Positions 44,265-53,041 are shown, counted from the stretch's first letter. The stretch: DNA of 64,000 nucleotides from JAXLXE01 sp046328115 (GCA_046328115.1 JAXLXE010000003.1:868001-932000), one strand, 5' to 3'. Program-made: numbers and translations. Notes: generated by a model not told the origin, from the letters alone.

Positions 44265-44968
44265 GCAAGCCTGCGGGCGAATCTGAGAATCAGACCGCGC
44301 TGACGAATCGTCTCCATAGCATGTACGGACGGCGCTTCCCCGAGCAGGAGCGCGCAGCCCGGCTCGCCATGTGGCGCGTCTTGTGCCGTGGGTTCTTTCA
44401 ACGCTACGTGGACCCCTCGTGGACGGTGCTTGACCTCGCGGCCGGTCAATGCGAGTTCATCAACAACATCACCGCCGCCAGACGAATCGCGGTGGACGCA
44501 AATAGGACGCTACCTGAGTTCGCGGCCACGGGCGTGGAGTCCATCATCGCGCTGAGCACCGACCTCTCCACCATTGACCCGGGCACTGTGGACTGCGTCT
44601 TCACCAGCAATTTCTTCGAGCACCTACCCACGCGCGAGTCATTACTGATCACGCTATCGGAAGTACGCAAGGTGCTCCGGCCAACCGGTCGACTGCTCGT
44701 GCTCCAGCCAAATATCCGGTACACGGGCGCTGCGTACTGGGACTTCTTGGATCACCAGCTTCCTTTGACCGAGCAATCGCTGGTCGAAGCGCTTGAACTG
44801 TCCGGCTTCACGCCGGTTGAGCTGATCCCCAGGTTCCTGCCCTACACCACGAAGAGTCGGCTGCCCAAGAGTCCCTGGCTCATCGAGTTGTACCTGCGCA
44901 TTCCGCTCGCATGGCGACTCCTCGGCCAACAGACCTGGGTAGTCGCCCAGCCTACCCCCGCGGGCTGA
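44261..44968 (+). CDS. Class I SAM-dependent methyltransferase
   Basis: This 235-residue protein starts at 44261, overlapping the GT2 stop. SAM motif I is VLDLAAGQCEFIN, the acidic motif is IAVDAN, motif II reads DCVFTSNFFEHLPT, and motif III GRLLVLQPN. It is the last gene of the tightly coupled epimerase-epimerase-GT2 set, so methylation of a surface sugar or a lipid-linked intermediate is the simplest role. The acceptor cannot be determined from sequence. Confidence 0.82.
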   Translation: MSKPAGESENQTALTNRLHSMYGRRFPEQERAARLAMWRVLCRGFFQRYVDPSWTVLDLAAGQCEFINNITAARRIAVDANRTLPEFAATGVESIIALSTDLSTIDPGTVDCVFTSNFFEHLPTRESLLITLSEVRKVLRPTGRLLVLQPNIRYTGAAYWDFLDHQLPLTEQSLVEALELSGFTPVELIPRFLPYTTKSRLPKSPWLIELYLRIPLAWRLLGQQTWVVAQPTPAG

Positions 44969-45084
44969 TTTGCCCGCGTCGCGGACATCGCGACCGCGGC
45001 TATCATGGGGCACCCGGACGGTGTGACCTCCGGTAGCCATCACGCAGCGATCGAACCCAACGCCCAAGGAGAAAGCCCCACGTC

Positions 45085-46020
45085 ATGCAGATCTCTCTCA
45101 TCATGCGCAGCGGCAACAACGGTGGGTCCGGCGCGGATAGCGCGCTGCCCTGGACCACACTCCGCGACATGGCACTCCTCGCCGAGGACATCGGCGTGGA
45201 CACCATCGCCGCGCCGGACCACCTCCTGTTCCGCAACGCGCCACCGACGGTCGTTCTGCCGGAGGGCGTGACCCGCGGCAACTGGGAATGCTTCCAGATG
45301 CTCACGGCGATCGCCGCGCTCACCAAGCGGGTCACCCTGCTCCCCCTCGTAGCCTGTACCAGCTTCCGCAACCCGGCGCTCCTGGCGAAGATGGCGGACA
45401 CGCTGGATGAGATCAGCGGTGGCCGCCTGCTGCTGGGCCTGGGTGCCGGGTGGCACGAGCCGGAGTACGCGGCGTACGGATTCCCCTTCGACCACCGCGT
45501 CAGCCGGTTCGAGGAGGCCCTCCAGATCATCCTCCCCATGCTGAAGGGTGAGTCCGTCACGTTCAGCGGACAGTACTACTCCGTCACCGACTGTAAGCTC
45601 GTTCCTCGCGGCCCCCGGCCGGCGGGCCCGCCCATCTGGATCGGCGCGCGGATGCCCCGCATGCTGGGCATCGTCGCCAGGTACGCGGACGCGTACAACA
45701 CTGATCAGCTTCTTGACGTGAGCACCCCCCAGACGGCGGCGGACCTCCTCAAAATCGTGGACGACGCCTGCCGCGAACATGGCCGCGATCCGGCCACCAT
45801 GCGGAAGACCTCCGGCGCCTGGCTAGGCATGCCCGGCGTGGAGGACGTTCCCGGCGGCCCCCCACGCGTGATGCTCCAGGGCTCCACCCAGGAGATCGTG
45901 GACAAGCTCGCCGGTTACGCCGCGCTCGGCATTGACCACTTCACCTTCTGGATGCTCCCCTGGACCATGAAGTCCATTGAGCGCCTCGCGCCGATCGTGG
46001 AGGCCGCCCACAAGCTCTAG
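45085..46020 (+). CDS. LLM-class (likely F420-dependent) oxidoreductase
   Basis: This 311-residue luciferase-like TIM-barrel oxidoreductase has AAPDHLLFRNAP, RVTLLPLVACTSFRNPALLAKMADTLDEISGGRLLLGLGAGWHEPEYAAYGFPF, and PIWIGARMPRMLGIVARYAD, landmarks of the F420-binding LLM group. An AAGGAG ribosome site lies about 14 bp upstream. The substrate is unknown. It stands between two glycosyltransferase-type genes but is not coupled to either, so a link to the polysaccharide cluster is uncertain. Confidence 0.83.
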   Translation: MQISLIMRSGNNGGSGADSALPWTTLRDMALLAEDIGVDTIAAPDHLLFRNAPPTVVLPEGVTRGNWECFQMLTAIAALTKRVTLLPLVACTSFRNPALLAKMADTLDEISGGRLLLGLGAGWHEPEYAAYGFPFDHRVSRFEEALQIILPMLKGESVTFSGQYYSVTDCKLVPRGPRPAGPPIWIGARMPRMLGIVARYADAYNTDQLLDVSTPQTAADLLKIVDDACREHGRDPATMRKTSGAWLGMPGVEDVPGGPPRVMLQGSTQEIVDKLAGYAALGIDHFTFWMLPWTMKSIERLAPIVEAAHKL

Positions 46021-46068
46021 CTTTTGCCAGGGGCGGAACTGCGCACTAAAGGGGGGGACGAACGCACC

Positions 46069-47475
46069 ATGCGGATAGCCCAGTTCTCGCCGCCGTTCGC
46101 GGACTGGAGCGCCGCCACGGTCGCCCGCGATCGTGTCGGCGCACTGGCGCGACTCGGTGTCGACTGCCGCCTGTTCATCATCTCCCAAGGGCCATCTCCG
46201 GATCCGGACAATCCACTCTTCCGCTACGCGGAACCGTTCGTTGACCCCGAATCGACCGTCGCGGCACTGCGCCAATATGACCCAGACTGGACCATCGCCG
46301 CGCTAGGTGGCAGCCTGCCCATTCCCCAGCAGGTCGCGCTGGCAAAGCGCAGCGCGCCAGAGGCCCGCATCATTCTCGACTGCCATGCAAGCGACCCCAC
46401 GTACCTGCGGCAATTCATCCAGCCGGACGTATTGGAGAGCACGGCCGCCATGATCGCTCCAGCCCCGTCGTGGGCCTGGCTCCTGAGCCAGGTGGTACCG
46501 CCCGGCTTCCCCATCGGCGTCGCACGCATCGGCGCGGACCCACGTTTTGCCTCGGAGCCCCCACCGGTCTCCCGACCCGCGAAACCCATCGTGCTCTGGG
46601 TGGGGCGGCTGGACCTGGTGAAGAACTGGCGCCTGATGATCGACATCTGTGCGCGCGTGTCTGAGCGGATTGACGTGACATTCCGAATCCTCTGCGACCG
46701 GTCTCAACTCCCAGAGCTCGTCCGGGAGGCCGATTCTCTCATCAAGTCACGTGGCCTGCGCGCGCATGTGCAGTGGCCGGGCACCGTTCCGCACAGGGAG
46801 ATGCCGCGCGAATACGCAGCCGTCGCAGCGTCCGGCGGCTGCATGCTCGTGACCACCCTCTCGGAAGGATTCGGCCTGGCCATCCACGAGGCCATGGCCG
46901 GCGGATGCCCGGTGGTGGCCGGCGCCGCTCGGTCGGTCGTAGACGCCGTTCGTCCTGGTGAGACGGGCTGGCTGTACCCAATCAACAACGCGGAGGCCGC
47001 CGCCGAGGCGATCGTCGGTCTCGTGACGGGAGAGATTCCCCGTGAACGCATCACTCGCGAGGCGACAGCCTTCGCCGCGAACCACACGCCCGAAGCTGGG
47101 GCCCGCGACCTGCTGAGATTGCTCGGGACACCGCTCGAGTCGTGGCCCAGGCCGGAGCTACCAGACTACAGCCGAGACCAGCTGGTAGAGCAGCTCCGCG
47201 CGCTGTGGATCCAGGCGGCGGTCCTTGGAACAGCCGTCACCCAGGAGCGGGACACAGTGCAGTGGCTCCACCAGGAGGTCGCAAAACGGGATGAAACCGT
47301 GGCCTGGCTACACGGGGAGGTGGCCCAACGTGATGAGACCGTGCGCTGGCTGCACGGTGAGGTGGCGCAGCGCGATGCGTCGATCCGCTCACTGCACGGC
47401 GAGATCGCCCGTCGCGACGCCACCATAGGCGAGCTCGTCGGCGAATCCACGAGCGGCGACGTGCAAGGCCACTAG
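46069..47475 (+). CDS. GT4 glycosyltransferase with C-terminal 14-residue repeats
   Basis: This 468-residue protein starts at the ATG at 46069 behind a G-run ribosome site. The N-terminal GT-B half is divergent (MRIAQFSPPFADWSAATVARDRVGALARLG). The donor-side half has ILWVGRLDLVKNWRLMIDIC, VQWPGTVPHREMPREYA and TTLSEGFGLAIHEAMAGGCPVVAG, the E-x7-E motif of GT4. After residue about 390 come five units of about 14 residues, RDETVxWLHGEVAQ, predicted to form an amphipathic coiled coil. The tail may tether the enzyme to a partner or to itself. It likely adds a sugar to a surface polysaccharide. Confidence 0.82.
   Translation: MRIAQFSPPFADWSAATVARDRVGALARLGVDCRLFIISQGPSPDPDNPLFRYAEPFVDPESTVAALRQYDPDWTIAALGGSLPIPQQVALAKRSAPEARIILDCHASDPTYLRQFIQPDVLESTAAMIAPAPSWAWLLSQVVPPGFPIGVARIGADPRFASEPPPVSRPAKPIVLWVGRLDLVKNWRLMIDICARVSERIDVTFRILCDRSQLPELVREADSLIKSRGLRAHVQWPGTVPHREMPREYAAVAASGGCMLVTTLSEGFGLAIHEAMAGGCPVVAGAARSVVDAVRPGETGWLYPINNAEAAAEAIVGLVTGEIPRERITREATAFAANHTPEAGARDLLRLLGTPLESWPRPELPDYSRDQLVEQLRALWIQAAVLGTAVTQERDTVQWLHQEVAKRDETVAWLHGEVAQRDETVRWLHGEVAQRDASIRSLHGEIARRDATIGELVGESTSGDVQGH
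47248..47454 (+). repeat. Five tandem 39-42 bp coding repeats in the GT4 gene
   Basis: Units start at 47248, 47287, 47329, 47371 and 47413 and encode RD-x-x-V/I-x-x-LHxEVA-x. Units two and three differ at one residue (A/R), whereas the outer units are more diverged, as expected of duplication by slippage from the middle. Confidence 0.75.
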
Positions 47476-47598
47476 CTTCCAACCGAGCTCGCCCACGTTG
47501 AGGGTGCGTCAAGCTCCGACGAGAATTGACAGCTCGCCGGGCTCGGGCCTAGACTCCCGCGCGCCCGGGCGGCGCACGTCCAAGAGGAGGGGCCCAGC

Positions 47599-48363
47599 AT
47601 GTGGAACGCGTTTGAGACCGATGCTCATAAGGGCGTACTGACCCAGATCACCACCTACGCCGGCGGCAACGGCGACTTGATCCACGCATACGTCGCACGC
47701 CCAGAGGGTGACGGGCCGTTCCCCGGACTCGTGCTCATCCATCACATGCCCGGCTGGGATGAGTTCTATCAGGAGTTCGCCTTCCGCCTGGCCAACCACG
47801 GCTACACCGTGGTGGCCCCTGACCTGTACTGCCGCTACGGGCACGGCCGGCCGGATGACATCACCGCCAAGGTACGCGCGGACGGTGGCGTGGCGGACGA
47901 CAGCGTGGTGGCAGACTGCGAGGCCGCGATGCGCTGGCTCAAGTCCATGCCCACCAGCAACGGCAAGGTGGGTATCCTGGGCACGTGCTCAGGCGGACGC
48001 CATGCAACGCTCGTGGCGTCGCGTGTCCAGGGCTTTCACGCGCTCGTCGATCTCTGGGGCGGCGGCGTAGTGGCCTCCCCAGACCAGCTCACACCCAAAC
48101 GCCCGGTCGCCCCGGTGGACTACACCGGTAGTCTGAACGTCCCGCTGCTCGGCATCTTTGGGAACGACGATCAGTCACCGACCCCCGAAGCCGTAGACCA
48201 GCACGAAGCCGCCCTCAAGCAGCACGGCAAGCAATACGAGTTCCACCGCTACGATGGCGCCGGCCACGGCTTCTTCTACTACGATCGCCCCGCCTACCGG
48301 CAGGAACAGGCCATGGACGCGTGGGCCAAGCTCTTTGCGTTCTTCAAAGCCAACCTGGCCTGA
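47599..48363 (+). CDS. Dienelactone hydrolase family protein
   Basis: This 254-residue alpha/beta hydrolase starts at the ATG at 47599 behind AAGAGGAGGG. The catalytic triad is visible: Cys130 in GTCSGGRHA, Asp in FGNDDQSPTP and His in GAGHGFF. FPGLVLIHHMPGWDEFYQEFA near the start forms the oxyanion region. The family hydrolyses dienelactones and other small lactones or esters in the cytoplasm. It is convergent with the VOC gene and separated from it by a bidirectional hairpin. Confidence 0.85.
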   Translation: MWNAFETDAHKGVLTQITTYAGGNGDLIHAYVARPEGDGPFPGLVLIHHMPGWDEFYQEFAFRLANHGYTVVAPDLYCRYGHGRPDDITAKVRADGGVADDSVVADCEAAMRWLKSMPTSNGKVGILGTCSGGRHATLVASRVQGFHALVDLWGGGVVASPDQLTPKRPVAPVDYTGSLNVPLLGIFGNDDQSPTPEAVDQHEAALKQHGKQYEFHRYDGAGHGFFYYDRPAYRQEQAMDAWAKLFAFFKANLA

Positions 48364-48378
48364 CCAGCCTGTTGAGAA

Positions 48379-48404
48379 GTGGGCGGGGCGCATGCCCCGC
48401 CCAC
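48379..48404. terminator. Bidirectional hairpin between convergent genes
   Basis: GTGGGCGGGGC (48379-48389) pairs perfectly with GCCCCGCCCAC (48394-48404) around GCAT, midway between the dienelactone hydrolase stop (48363) and the VOC gene stop (48411). Confidence 0.6.
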
Positions 48405-48410
48405 CGACCA

Positions 48411-48866
48411 CTACTCTGGCGGTCGCTGGATCATCTCCAGCGTGATCCCATCCGGATCCCAGAAGTACACCGCCCAGCCGCCCTTGTTGGGCCCCTGTGA
48501 CGGGCTGACCGGCTCAGACTTGAATCGCACACCCGCCGCTGACAGCGCGCGGTACGCCGCCCACATGTCGTCCACCGTGAACCCGATGTGCGCATTGCCC
48601 ACGTCGTTCGTCTTGCAAGCCTCCGTCCCACCGGGCGGCGCCAGGTATTCGATGATGTCCAGGTGGAGCCCGGGGATGTCCAGGCCGGCGATCTTCAGCC
48701 GCGCGCCCGGGATGCCCACGAGCGTGGGCATGTATTCAGCCTTCACCTCGCCGCGCTCGTAGCGCACCGTGAAACCCAGCAGATCCCGGTAGAACGCCAC
48801 CGAGCGCTCCAGGTTGCTCACCGTGATACCAACGTGGTTCGCACTCAGGTTGAACCCGCCGGCCAT
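48411..48866 (-). CDS. VOC-family (glyoxalase/dioxygenase fold) protein
   Basis: This 151-residue protein has two beta-alpha-beta-beta-beta modules. ANHVGITVSNLERSVAFYRDLLGF opens the first, with a metal-ligand His. NAHIGFTVDDMWAAYRALSAAG opens the second, with another His, and FWDPDGITLEMIQ provides the terminal Glu. This is the metal-site pattern of methylmalonyl-CoA epimerases, glyoxalases and extradiol dioxygenases; the reaction is open. Its ATG overlaps the stop of the E1-beta gene by one base, so it belongs to the dehydrogenase operon. Confidence 0.82.
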   Translation of the reverse strand: MAGGFNLSANHVGITVSNLERSVAFYRDLLGFTVRYERGEVKAEYMPTLVGIPGARLKIAGLDIPGLHLDIIEYLAPPGGTEACKTNDVGNAHIGFTVDDMWAAYRALSAAGVRFKSEPVSPSQGPNKGGWAVYFWDPDGITLEMIQRPPE

Positions 48867-49831
48867 CAGACCGTCACCCCCGCCAGCATCGCTCTGATAG
48901 CGCCAGCGACCCGCGCCCGATCTGGAAGCACAAAGTCCTCCAGCACCGGGCTGTACGGAATTGGCACCGCCGCGGTGCACAGCCGCTGGACCGGGGCCTT
49001 CAGCGCCCGGCACGTGTCCCAGTCCTCCACCGTCACCGCGGCGATCTCGGAGGCCATCGAGCAGACCGGGGCCGACTCGTCCACCACGATCAGGCGACCC
49101 GTCTTACGGACCGACGCCCGGATGGCCTCCACGTCCAGCGGGACCAGCGTCCGCGGGTCCACGACCTCCACGGAGATCCCCTCTCGGGCAAGCTCCTCCG
49201 CCGCGGCCAGCGACTCGTGAACCATGAAGCCCAGCGCCACCACCGTCACGTCCGTCCCGGGTCGCTTGACATCCGCCACGCCAATCGGGACCAGATGGTC
49301 GCCGTCCGGGACATCCTCCTCGATCGGGTCGATCCGCCCCGGCTCGAAGCAGACCACCGGGTTGTCGTCTCGGATGGCGCTCTTCAAGAGGCCCTTGGCA
49401 TCAGATGCGCCAGACGGCAGCACCACCTTAAGGCCCGCCAGGTGCGAGTAGAGCGCGTAGCCCGTCTGGGAGTGTTGCGCCGCGGAGCGCGTACCATTCA
49501 GGTAGCTCGTGCGGAAGACAATAGGGAAGTCCCGCTGCCCGCCAAACATGTAGCGGATCTTGCACGCCTGGTTGACCACCTGGTCAAACGCCATGAAACT
49601 GAAGGTCACGGACCGCCAGTTCACCACCGGGCGAAATCCGCTGCCCGCCGAGCCCACGGCCATACCGGTCAGCGTGGCCTCCGAGATCGGCGTGCGCCGC
49701 ACCCGCATCTCGCCAAACTCCGCCAACAGTCCAGGCGACGGCGCCGTGGCCATGGTGTAGACCCGCGCGTCACGCCGCATCTCCTCGGTCATGGCGTCCT
49801 CGAGCGCGGCGGCAAAGCTCATTCTGGGCAT
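48866..49831 (-). CDS. 2-oxoacid/acetoin dehydrogenase E1 component, beta subunit
   Basis: This 321-residue transketolase-like protein starts at the ATG at 49831, six bases after GGAGG. RRTPISEATLTGMAVGSAGSG, FRTSYLNGTRSAAQHSQ (here reduced from the usual Gly-rich loop) and VPIPYSPVLEDFVLP are typical E1-beta landmarks. The N-terminal half carries the pyrimidine side of the thiamine diphosphate site and the C-terminal half the transketolase C domain (VDPRTLVPLDVEAI). It forms a heterotetramer with E1-alpha, 10 bp upstream. No E2 or E3 gene is nearby. Confidence 0.86.
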   Translation of the reverse strand: MPRMSFAAALEDAMTEEMRRDARVYTMATAPSPGLLAEFGEMRVRRTPISEATLTGMAVGSAGSGFRPVVNWRSVTFSFMAFDQVVNQACKIRYMFGGQRDFPIVFRTSYLNGTRSAAQHSQTGYALYSHLAGLKVVLPSGASDAKGLLKSAIRDDNPVVCFEPGRIDPIEEDVPDGDHLVPIGVADVKRPGTDVTVVALGFMVHESLAAAEELAREGISVEVVDPRTLVPLDVEAIRASVRKTGRLIVVDESAPVCSMASEIAAVTVEDWDTCRALKAPVQRLCTAAVPIPYSPVLEDFVLPDRARVAGAIRAMLAGVTV

Positions 49832-49841
49832 GTTCGGCCTC

Positions 49842-50846
49842 CTATCGCCCGGCGCCCGTCGGCGCAAAGACGTCTTCCAAAGCCTCCTCGGGACTGGGGA
49901 ACGGGCTCGCCTCGGCAAAGGCTACCGCGTCATCCAGGTCGCTCTCAATCGACGCCCGCACATCGGCGAGCTGATCCTGGCTCGCCAGGCCCCGCCCGGT
50001 GATCACCTGCTCGAATAGCGCTATCGGATCGCGCGCCATCCAGTGTGCGATCAGCTCCGGCGGCCGCCTGTCGGGCGCCACCACGTCCCGCAAAGCGTGC
50101 TGCTTCTGCCGCCACGTCTTGCACTCCAGCAGCGTGGGGCCCTGCCCCGCCCGGGCGCGGGCAACCGCCGTCGCGGCCGCGGCGTGCACGGCCTGGACGT
50201 CGTTCCCGTCCACCACCACGCCTGGCATGTCATACCCCGCGGCCAGCTTCACCACGTCCACCGCCGCCAGGCCAGCCGTCACCGGTGTGTCCACCGCGTA
50301 CTGGTTGTTCTCACACACCCAGATCACCGGCAGCTTCCACAGCGAGGCGATGTTGAACGATTCGTGCAGCGGGCCCTCGCCCGTGGCGCCATCACCGAAG
50401 AAGCCAACCGCCACGCCATCGCTGCCCTCGAGCTGGGCCGCCAGACCGGCCCCCGCCGTGATCGGCAGCCCACCGCCGACGATGCCGTTCGCCCCCAGCA
50501 TGCCCACGTCGAAGTCGGCGATGTGCATGGAGCCGCCCTTACCCTTGCAGTACCCATCCCGGCGGCCAAACAGCTCCGCCATCATCCGCCCCACGTTGGC
50601 GCCCTTGGCCACGCAGTGGCCGTGGCCGCGATGGTTGCTGACGATGCGGTCGGTCGGTCGCAGGTTCGCGCACACGCCAACGGCGATGGCCTCCTGTCCG
50701 ATGTAGGGGTGGACAACACCGTAGATCCGATCCTCTAACCGCAGCTCCAGCGCGCGCTCCTCGAAGCGTCTGATCAATACCATCTGGCGGAACAGATCCA
50801 GGGCCAGCGCCGCGTCCAGCGGCGCCGCCACGTTACCGGTGGTCAT
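49842..50846 (-). CDS. 2-oxoacid/acetoin dehydrogenase E1 component, alpha subunit
   Basis: This protein of about 334 residues starts at 50846; the longer frame is spurious. YGVVHPYIGQEAIAVGVCANL, SNHRGHGHCVAKGANVGRMMAELFGR and KGKGGSMHIADF are characteristic of E1-alpha. The thiamine-diphosphate/Mg motif is GDGATGEG ... CENN. The protein lacks the long phosphorylation-loop extension of mitochondrial pyruvate dehydrogenase and is closest to acetoin- or branched-chain-type enzymes. It is the first gene of the E1-alpha, E1-beta, VOC operon and is divergent from the enolase-superfamily gene across 151 bp. Confidence 0.87.
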   Translation of the reverse strand: MTTGNVAAPLDAALALDLFRQMVLIRRFEERALELRLEDRIYGVVHPYIGQEAIAVGVCANLRPTDRIVSNHRGHGHCVAKGANVGRMMAELFGRRDGYCKGKGGSMHIADFDVGMLGANGIVGGGLPITAGAGLAAQLEGSDGVAVGFFGDGATGEGPLHESFNIASLWKLPVIWVCENNQYAVDTPVTAGLAAVDVVKLAAGYDMPGVVVDGNDVQAVHAAAATAVARARAGQGPTLLECKTWRQKQHALRDVVAPDRRPPELIAHWMARDPIALFEQVITGRGLASQDQLADVRASIESDLDDAVAFAEASPFPSPEEALEDVFAPTGAGR

Positions 50847-50997
50847 ATGCGCGACTCCCAGGTCAGCAGTGTGGCTCTCGGTCGCCCGGCCACCATGATA
50901 TCCACACCCGGAAATCGGCGCGCCGAGCGCCGGTCCGGTACGATGGCCCCGCCAATCGAAGCAACGAGCCGCCATCGAGCGGCGGGGGAGCCTACTG

Positions 50998-52161
50998 ATG
51001 AAGATCACCAAAGTCACACCCTGGACCGTATGGGGACCGCCTGAGGAGGCGGGCGGCCGCGCGAGCGCTGGTGGACGCCTGACGTACGTGTTCGTCCAGG
51101 TGGAGACGGATGAGGGGTTGACCGGCTGGGGGGAGATCACCACCTACCCGGGCCCCGTAGCCAACCGCACCATCACCGCCGCCCTCCGCGAACTGGACGG
51201 CTTCCTCCAGGGCGATGACCCCCGCCAGGTGGAGGCCATCTGGCACAAGATCTTCCGCGCCTATACCTACATGGGCACGCGCGGCGCCACCACCGCCATG
51301 ATCAGCGGGATCGACATCGCGCTGTGGGACATCAAGGCCCAGGCGCTGGGCGTCCCCATCTACGAGCTGCTGGGCGGTGCCGTGCGACCCGATGTCCCGC
51401 TCTACACGCACTTCCAGTACGCCACCACCGTGGAGCAGATGGTGGCCAACGCCACCGGTGAAGTAGCGAACGGCTCCCGGGCCATCAAGACTGATCCGTT
51501 CATGGCGGCCGGCAACCTGAGCAACCACGAATACGTGGACGGCCAGATCGACCGCGACATCGAGAACACCGCCGTCAAGATGATCGAGGGCATCCGCAGG
51601 GCCGTTGGGCCTGACGTGGAGGTCCTGATCGACGCGCACGCCAAGTACAACGTACCCACGGCCGTGCGCCTGGCCACTCGCCTCGCCCCGTACGAGATCA
51701 CCTGGTTCGAGGAGCCCTGCCCGCCAGAGAGCTACGACGCGCTGGAGCAGGTTCGCAGCCAGATCCCCACGCGCGTCTGCGTGGGAGAGCGGCTCTACAC
51801 GCGCTACGAATTCCTGCCGGTGCTCAACCGGCGGCTGTCCGACTTCATCATGCCGGACGTCACCTGGACCGGCGGCATCTCCGAGCTAAAGAAGATCGCC
51901 ACCCTCGCGGAGACCTTCTACGTGCCGATCTCGCCGCACGATGCCAGCGGCCCGGTGAACGTGATGGCGGGCGCCCAGGTGGCCATCTCCGTTCCCAACT
52001 TCTACAAGCTTGAGGCGCGGCGCGTGAAGATGGACTTCTACAACCAGTTCGTAGAGGAGCCGCTCGTGGTCCGCGGCCACGCCCTTCAGGTGCCAAATGT
52101 GCCCGGCCTTGGTGTCAAGCTCAATCTGGATTACCTGAAGAAGCACCAGGTGGAAGAGTAG
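50998..52161 (+). CDS. Enolase-superfamily sugar-acid dehydratase-like protein (MR/MLE)
   Basis: This 387-residue protein starts at the ATG at 50998 behind GGGGGAG. The N-terminal capping domain contains VETDEGLTGWGEI. The barrel has LIDAHAKYN (metal Asp and a catalytic-type His), TWFEEPCPPE (metal Glu) and CVGERLYTRYEF (metal Glu), followed by ISPHDASGPVN with the general-base His-Asp region. The DxH after strand 3 recalls galactonate/mannonate dehydratases rather than muconate lactonizing enzymes, so dehydration of an aldonic or uronic acid is likely. The amidohydrolase 19 bp downstream is probably co-transcribed. Confidence 0.82.
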   Translation: MKITKVTPWTVWGPPEEAGGRASAGGRLTYVFVQVETDEGLTGWGEITTYPGPVANRTITAALRELDGFLQGDDPRQVEAIWHKIFRAYTYMGTRGATTAMISGIDIALWDIKAQALGVPIYELLGGAVRPDVPLYTHFQYATTVEQMVANATGEVANGSRAIKTDPFMAAGNLSNHEYVDGQIDRDIENTAVKMIEGIRRAVGPDVEVLIDAHAKYNVPTAVRLATRLAPYEITWFEEPCPPESYDALEQVRSQIPTRVCVGERLYTRYEFLPVLNRRLSDFIMPDVTWTGGISELKKIATLAETFYVPISPHDASGPVNVMAGAQVAISVPNFYKLEARRVKMDFYNQFVEEPLVVRGHALQVPNVPGLGVKLNLDYLKKHQVEE

Positions 52162-52180
52162 ACGGGGCCCGGGTAGCGCG

Positions 52181-53041
52181 ATGACCGTCACAGATGCCCA
52201 GCTCCACGTCTGGGAGGCCGATCGACCGGACCGGCCCTGGGACCGCCAGCATGCGCCCCAGCTTCCGGACCCGTTCACCGTCGACAAAGTCATCGCCCTG
52301 CTGGACACCAACGGCGTGGACCGGGCGGTGCTGGTGCCGCCGCTCGTCAGCGGTTTCAACAGCACCACCGCCAACGCCTACGCGCTGGAGGCGGCGGCGG
52401 CGCATCCCCACCGCCTCTGCGTCATGGGACGCTTCGATCCGCGCCCGGCCAGCGCGCCGGCCACACTGCAGCGCTGGCTGGACACCCCCGGCATGCGCGG
52501 CGTCCGGCTGTCGCTGGAGGGCCCGCCTGCTCCGCAGGTCTTCGAGGAGGGCGCGCTGGAGTGGTTCTGGCCGGCCGCGGAGCGCCTGGGAGTCCCCGTC
52601 TTCATCGTCAGGCCTGGTCGGCCAGAGGACCTGGCGGAGGTAGCTCGCCGCCATCCCAATCTCCACATAAGCTGCGACCACCTGGCCATGCCGGGTGCGC
52701 TCGGTCCCGCCGAGATGCCCGCTCACGTGGAACGGCTCGCCGTCCTGGTGCCACACGCCAACGTCATCGTGAAGATCTCATCGCTGGCGTCCAGGAGCCA
52801 GGAGCCCTTTCCGTTCCAGGATCTGCATAGCCCGCTGCGGCGCGTGTATGAGTTGTTCGGAGCCTCACGCATCGCCTGGGCCACGGACTACACGGCCATG
52901 CGGGGGCGCGCCGGAGACCACGTCAGCTATGCGGATGCGCGTGACTTCGTGAGCCGGGCACTGCCAAGGTTGTCAGATCAGGAGCGTGCGGACATCTTCA
53001 ACGGCACCATCGAGCGTTTTCTCCACTGGCCCGCGGCGTAG
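52181..53041 (+). CDS. Amidohydrolase-2 family (TIM-barrel) hydrolase
   Basis: This 286-residue protein begins MTVTDAQLHVWEADRPDRPW, the DxQxHxW start of the PF04909-type group. AHPHRLCVMGRFDP and MRGVRLSLEGPP follow, then PNLHISCDHLAMPG (barrel His), VIVKISSLASRS and IAWATDYTAMRG (catalytic Asp). The group includes lactonases and decarboxylases. Its position directly behind an enolase-superfamily dehydratase suggests a lactonase step for a sugar acid, which is inference. Confidence 0.8.
   Translation: MTVTDAQLHVWEADRPDRPWDRQHAPQLPDPFTVDKVIALLDTNGVDRAVLVPPLVSGFNSTTANAYALEAAAAHPHRLCVMGRFDPRPASAPATLQRWLDTPGMRGVRLSLEGPPAPQVFEEGALEWFWPAAERLGVPVFIVRPGRPEDLAEVARRHPNLHISCDHLAMPGALGPAEMPAHVERLAVLVPHANVIVKISSLASRSQEPFPFQDLHSPLRRVYELFGASRIAWATDYTAMRGRAGDHVSYADARDFVSRALPRLSDQERADIFNGTIERFLHWPAA

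Noticed and set aside
47248..47454. Tandem repeats as a possible CRISPR or regulatory array
   Set aside because: The repeats are contiguous without spacers, in frame and encode a heptad-like coil, so they belong to the glycosyltransferase.
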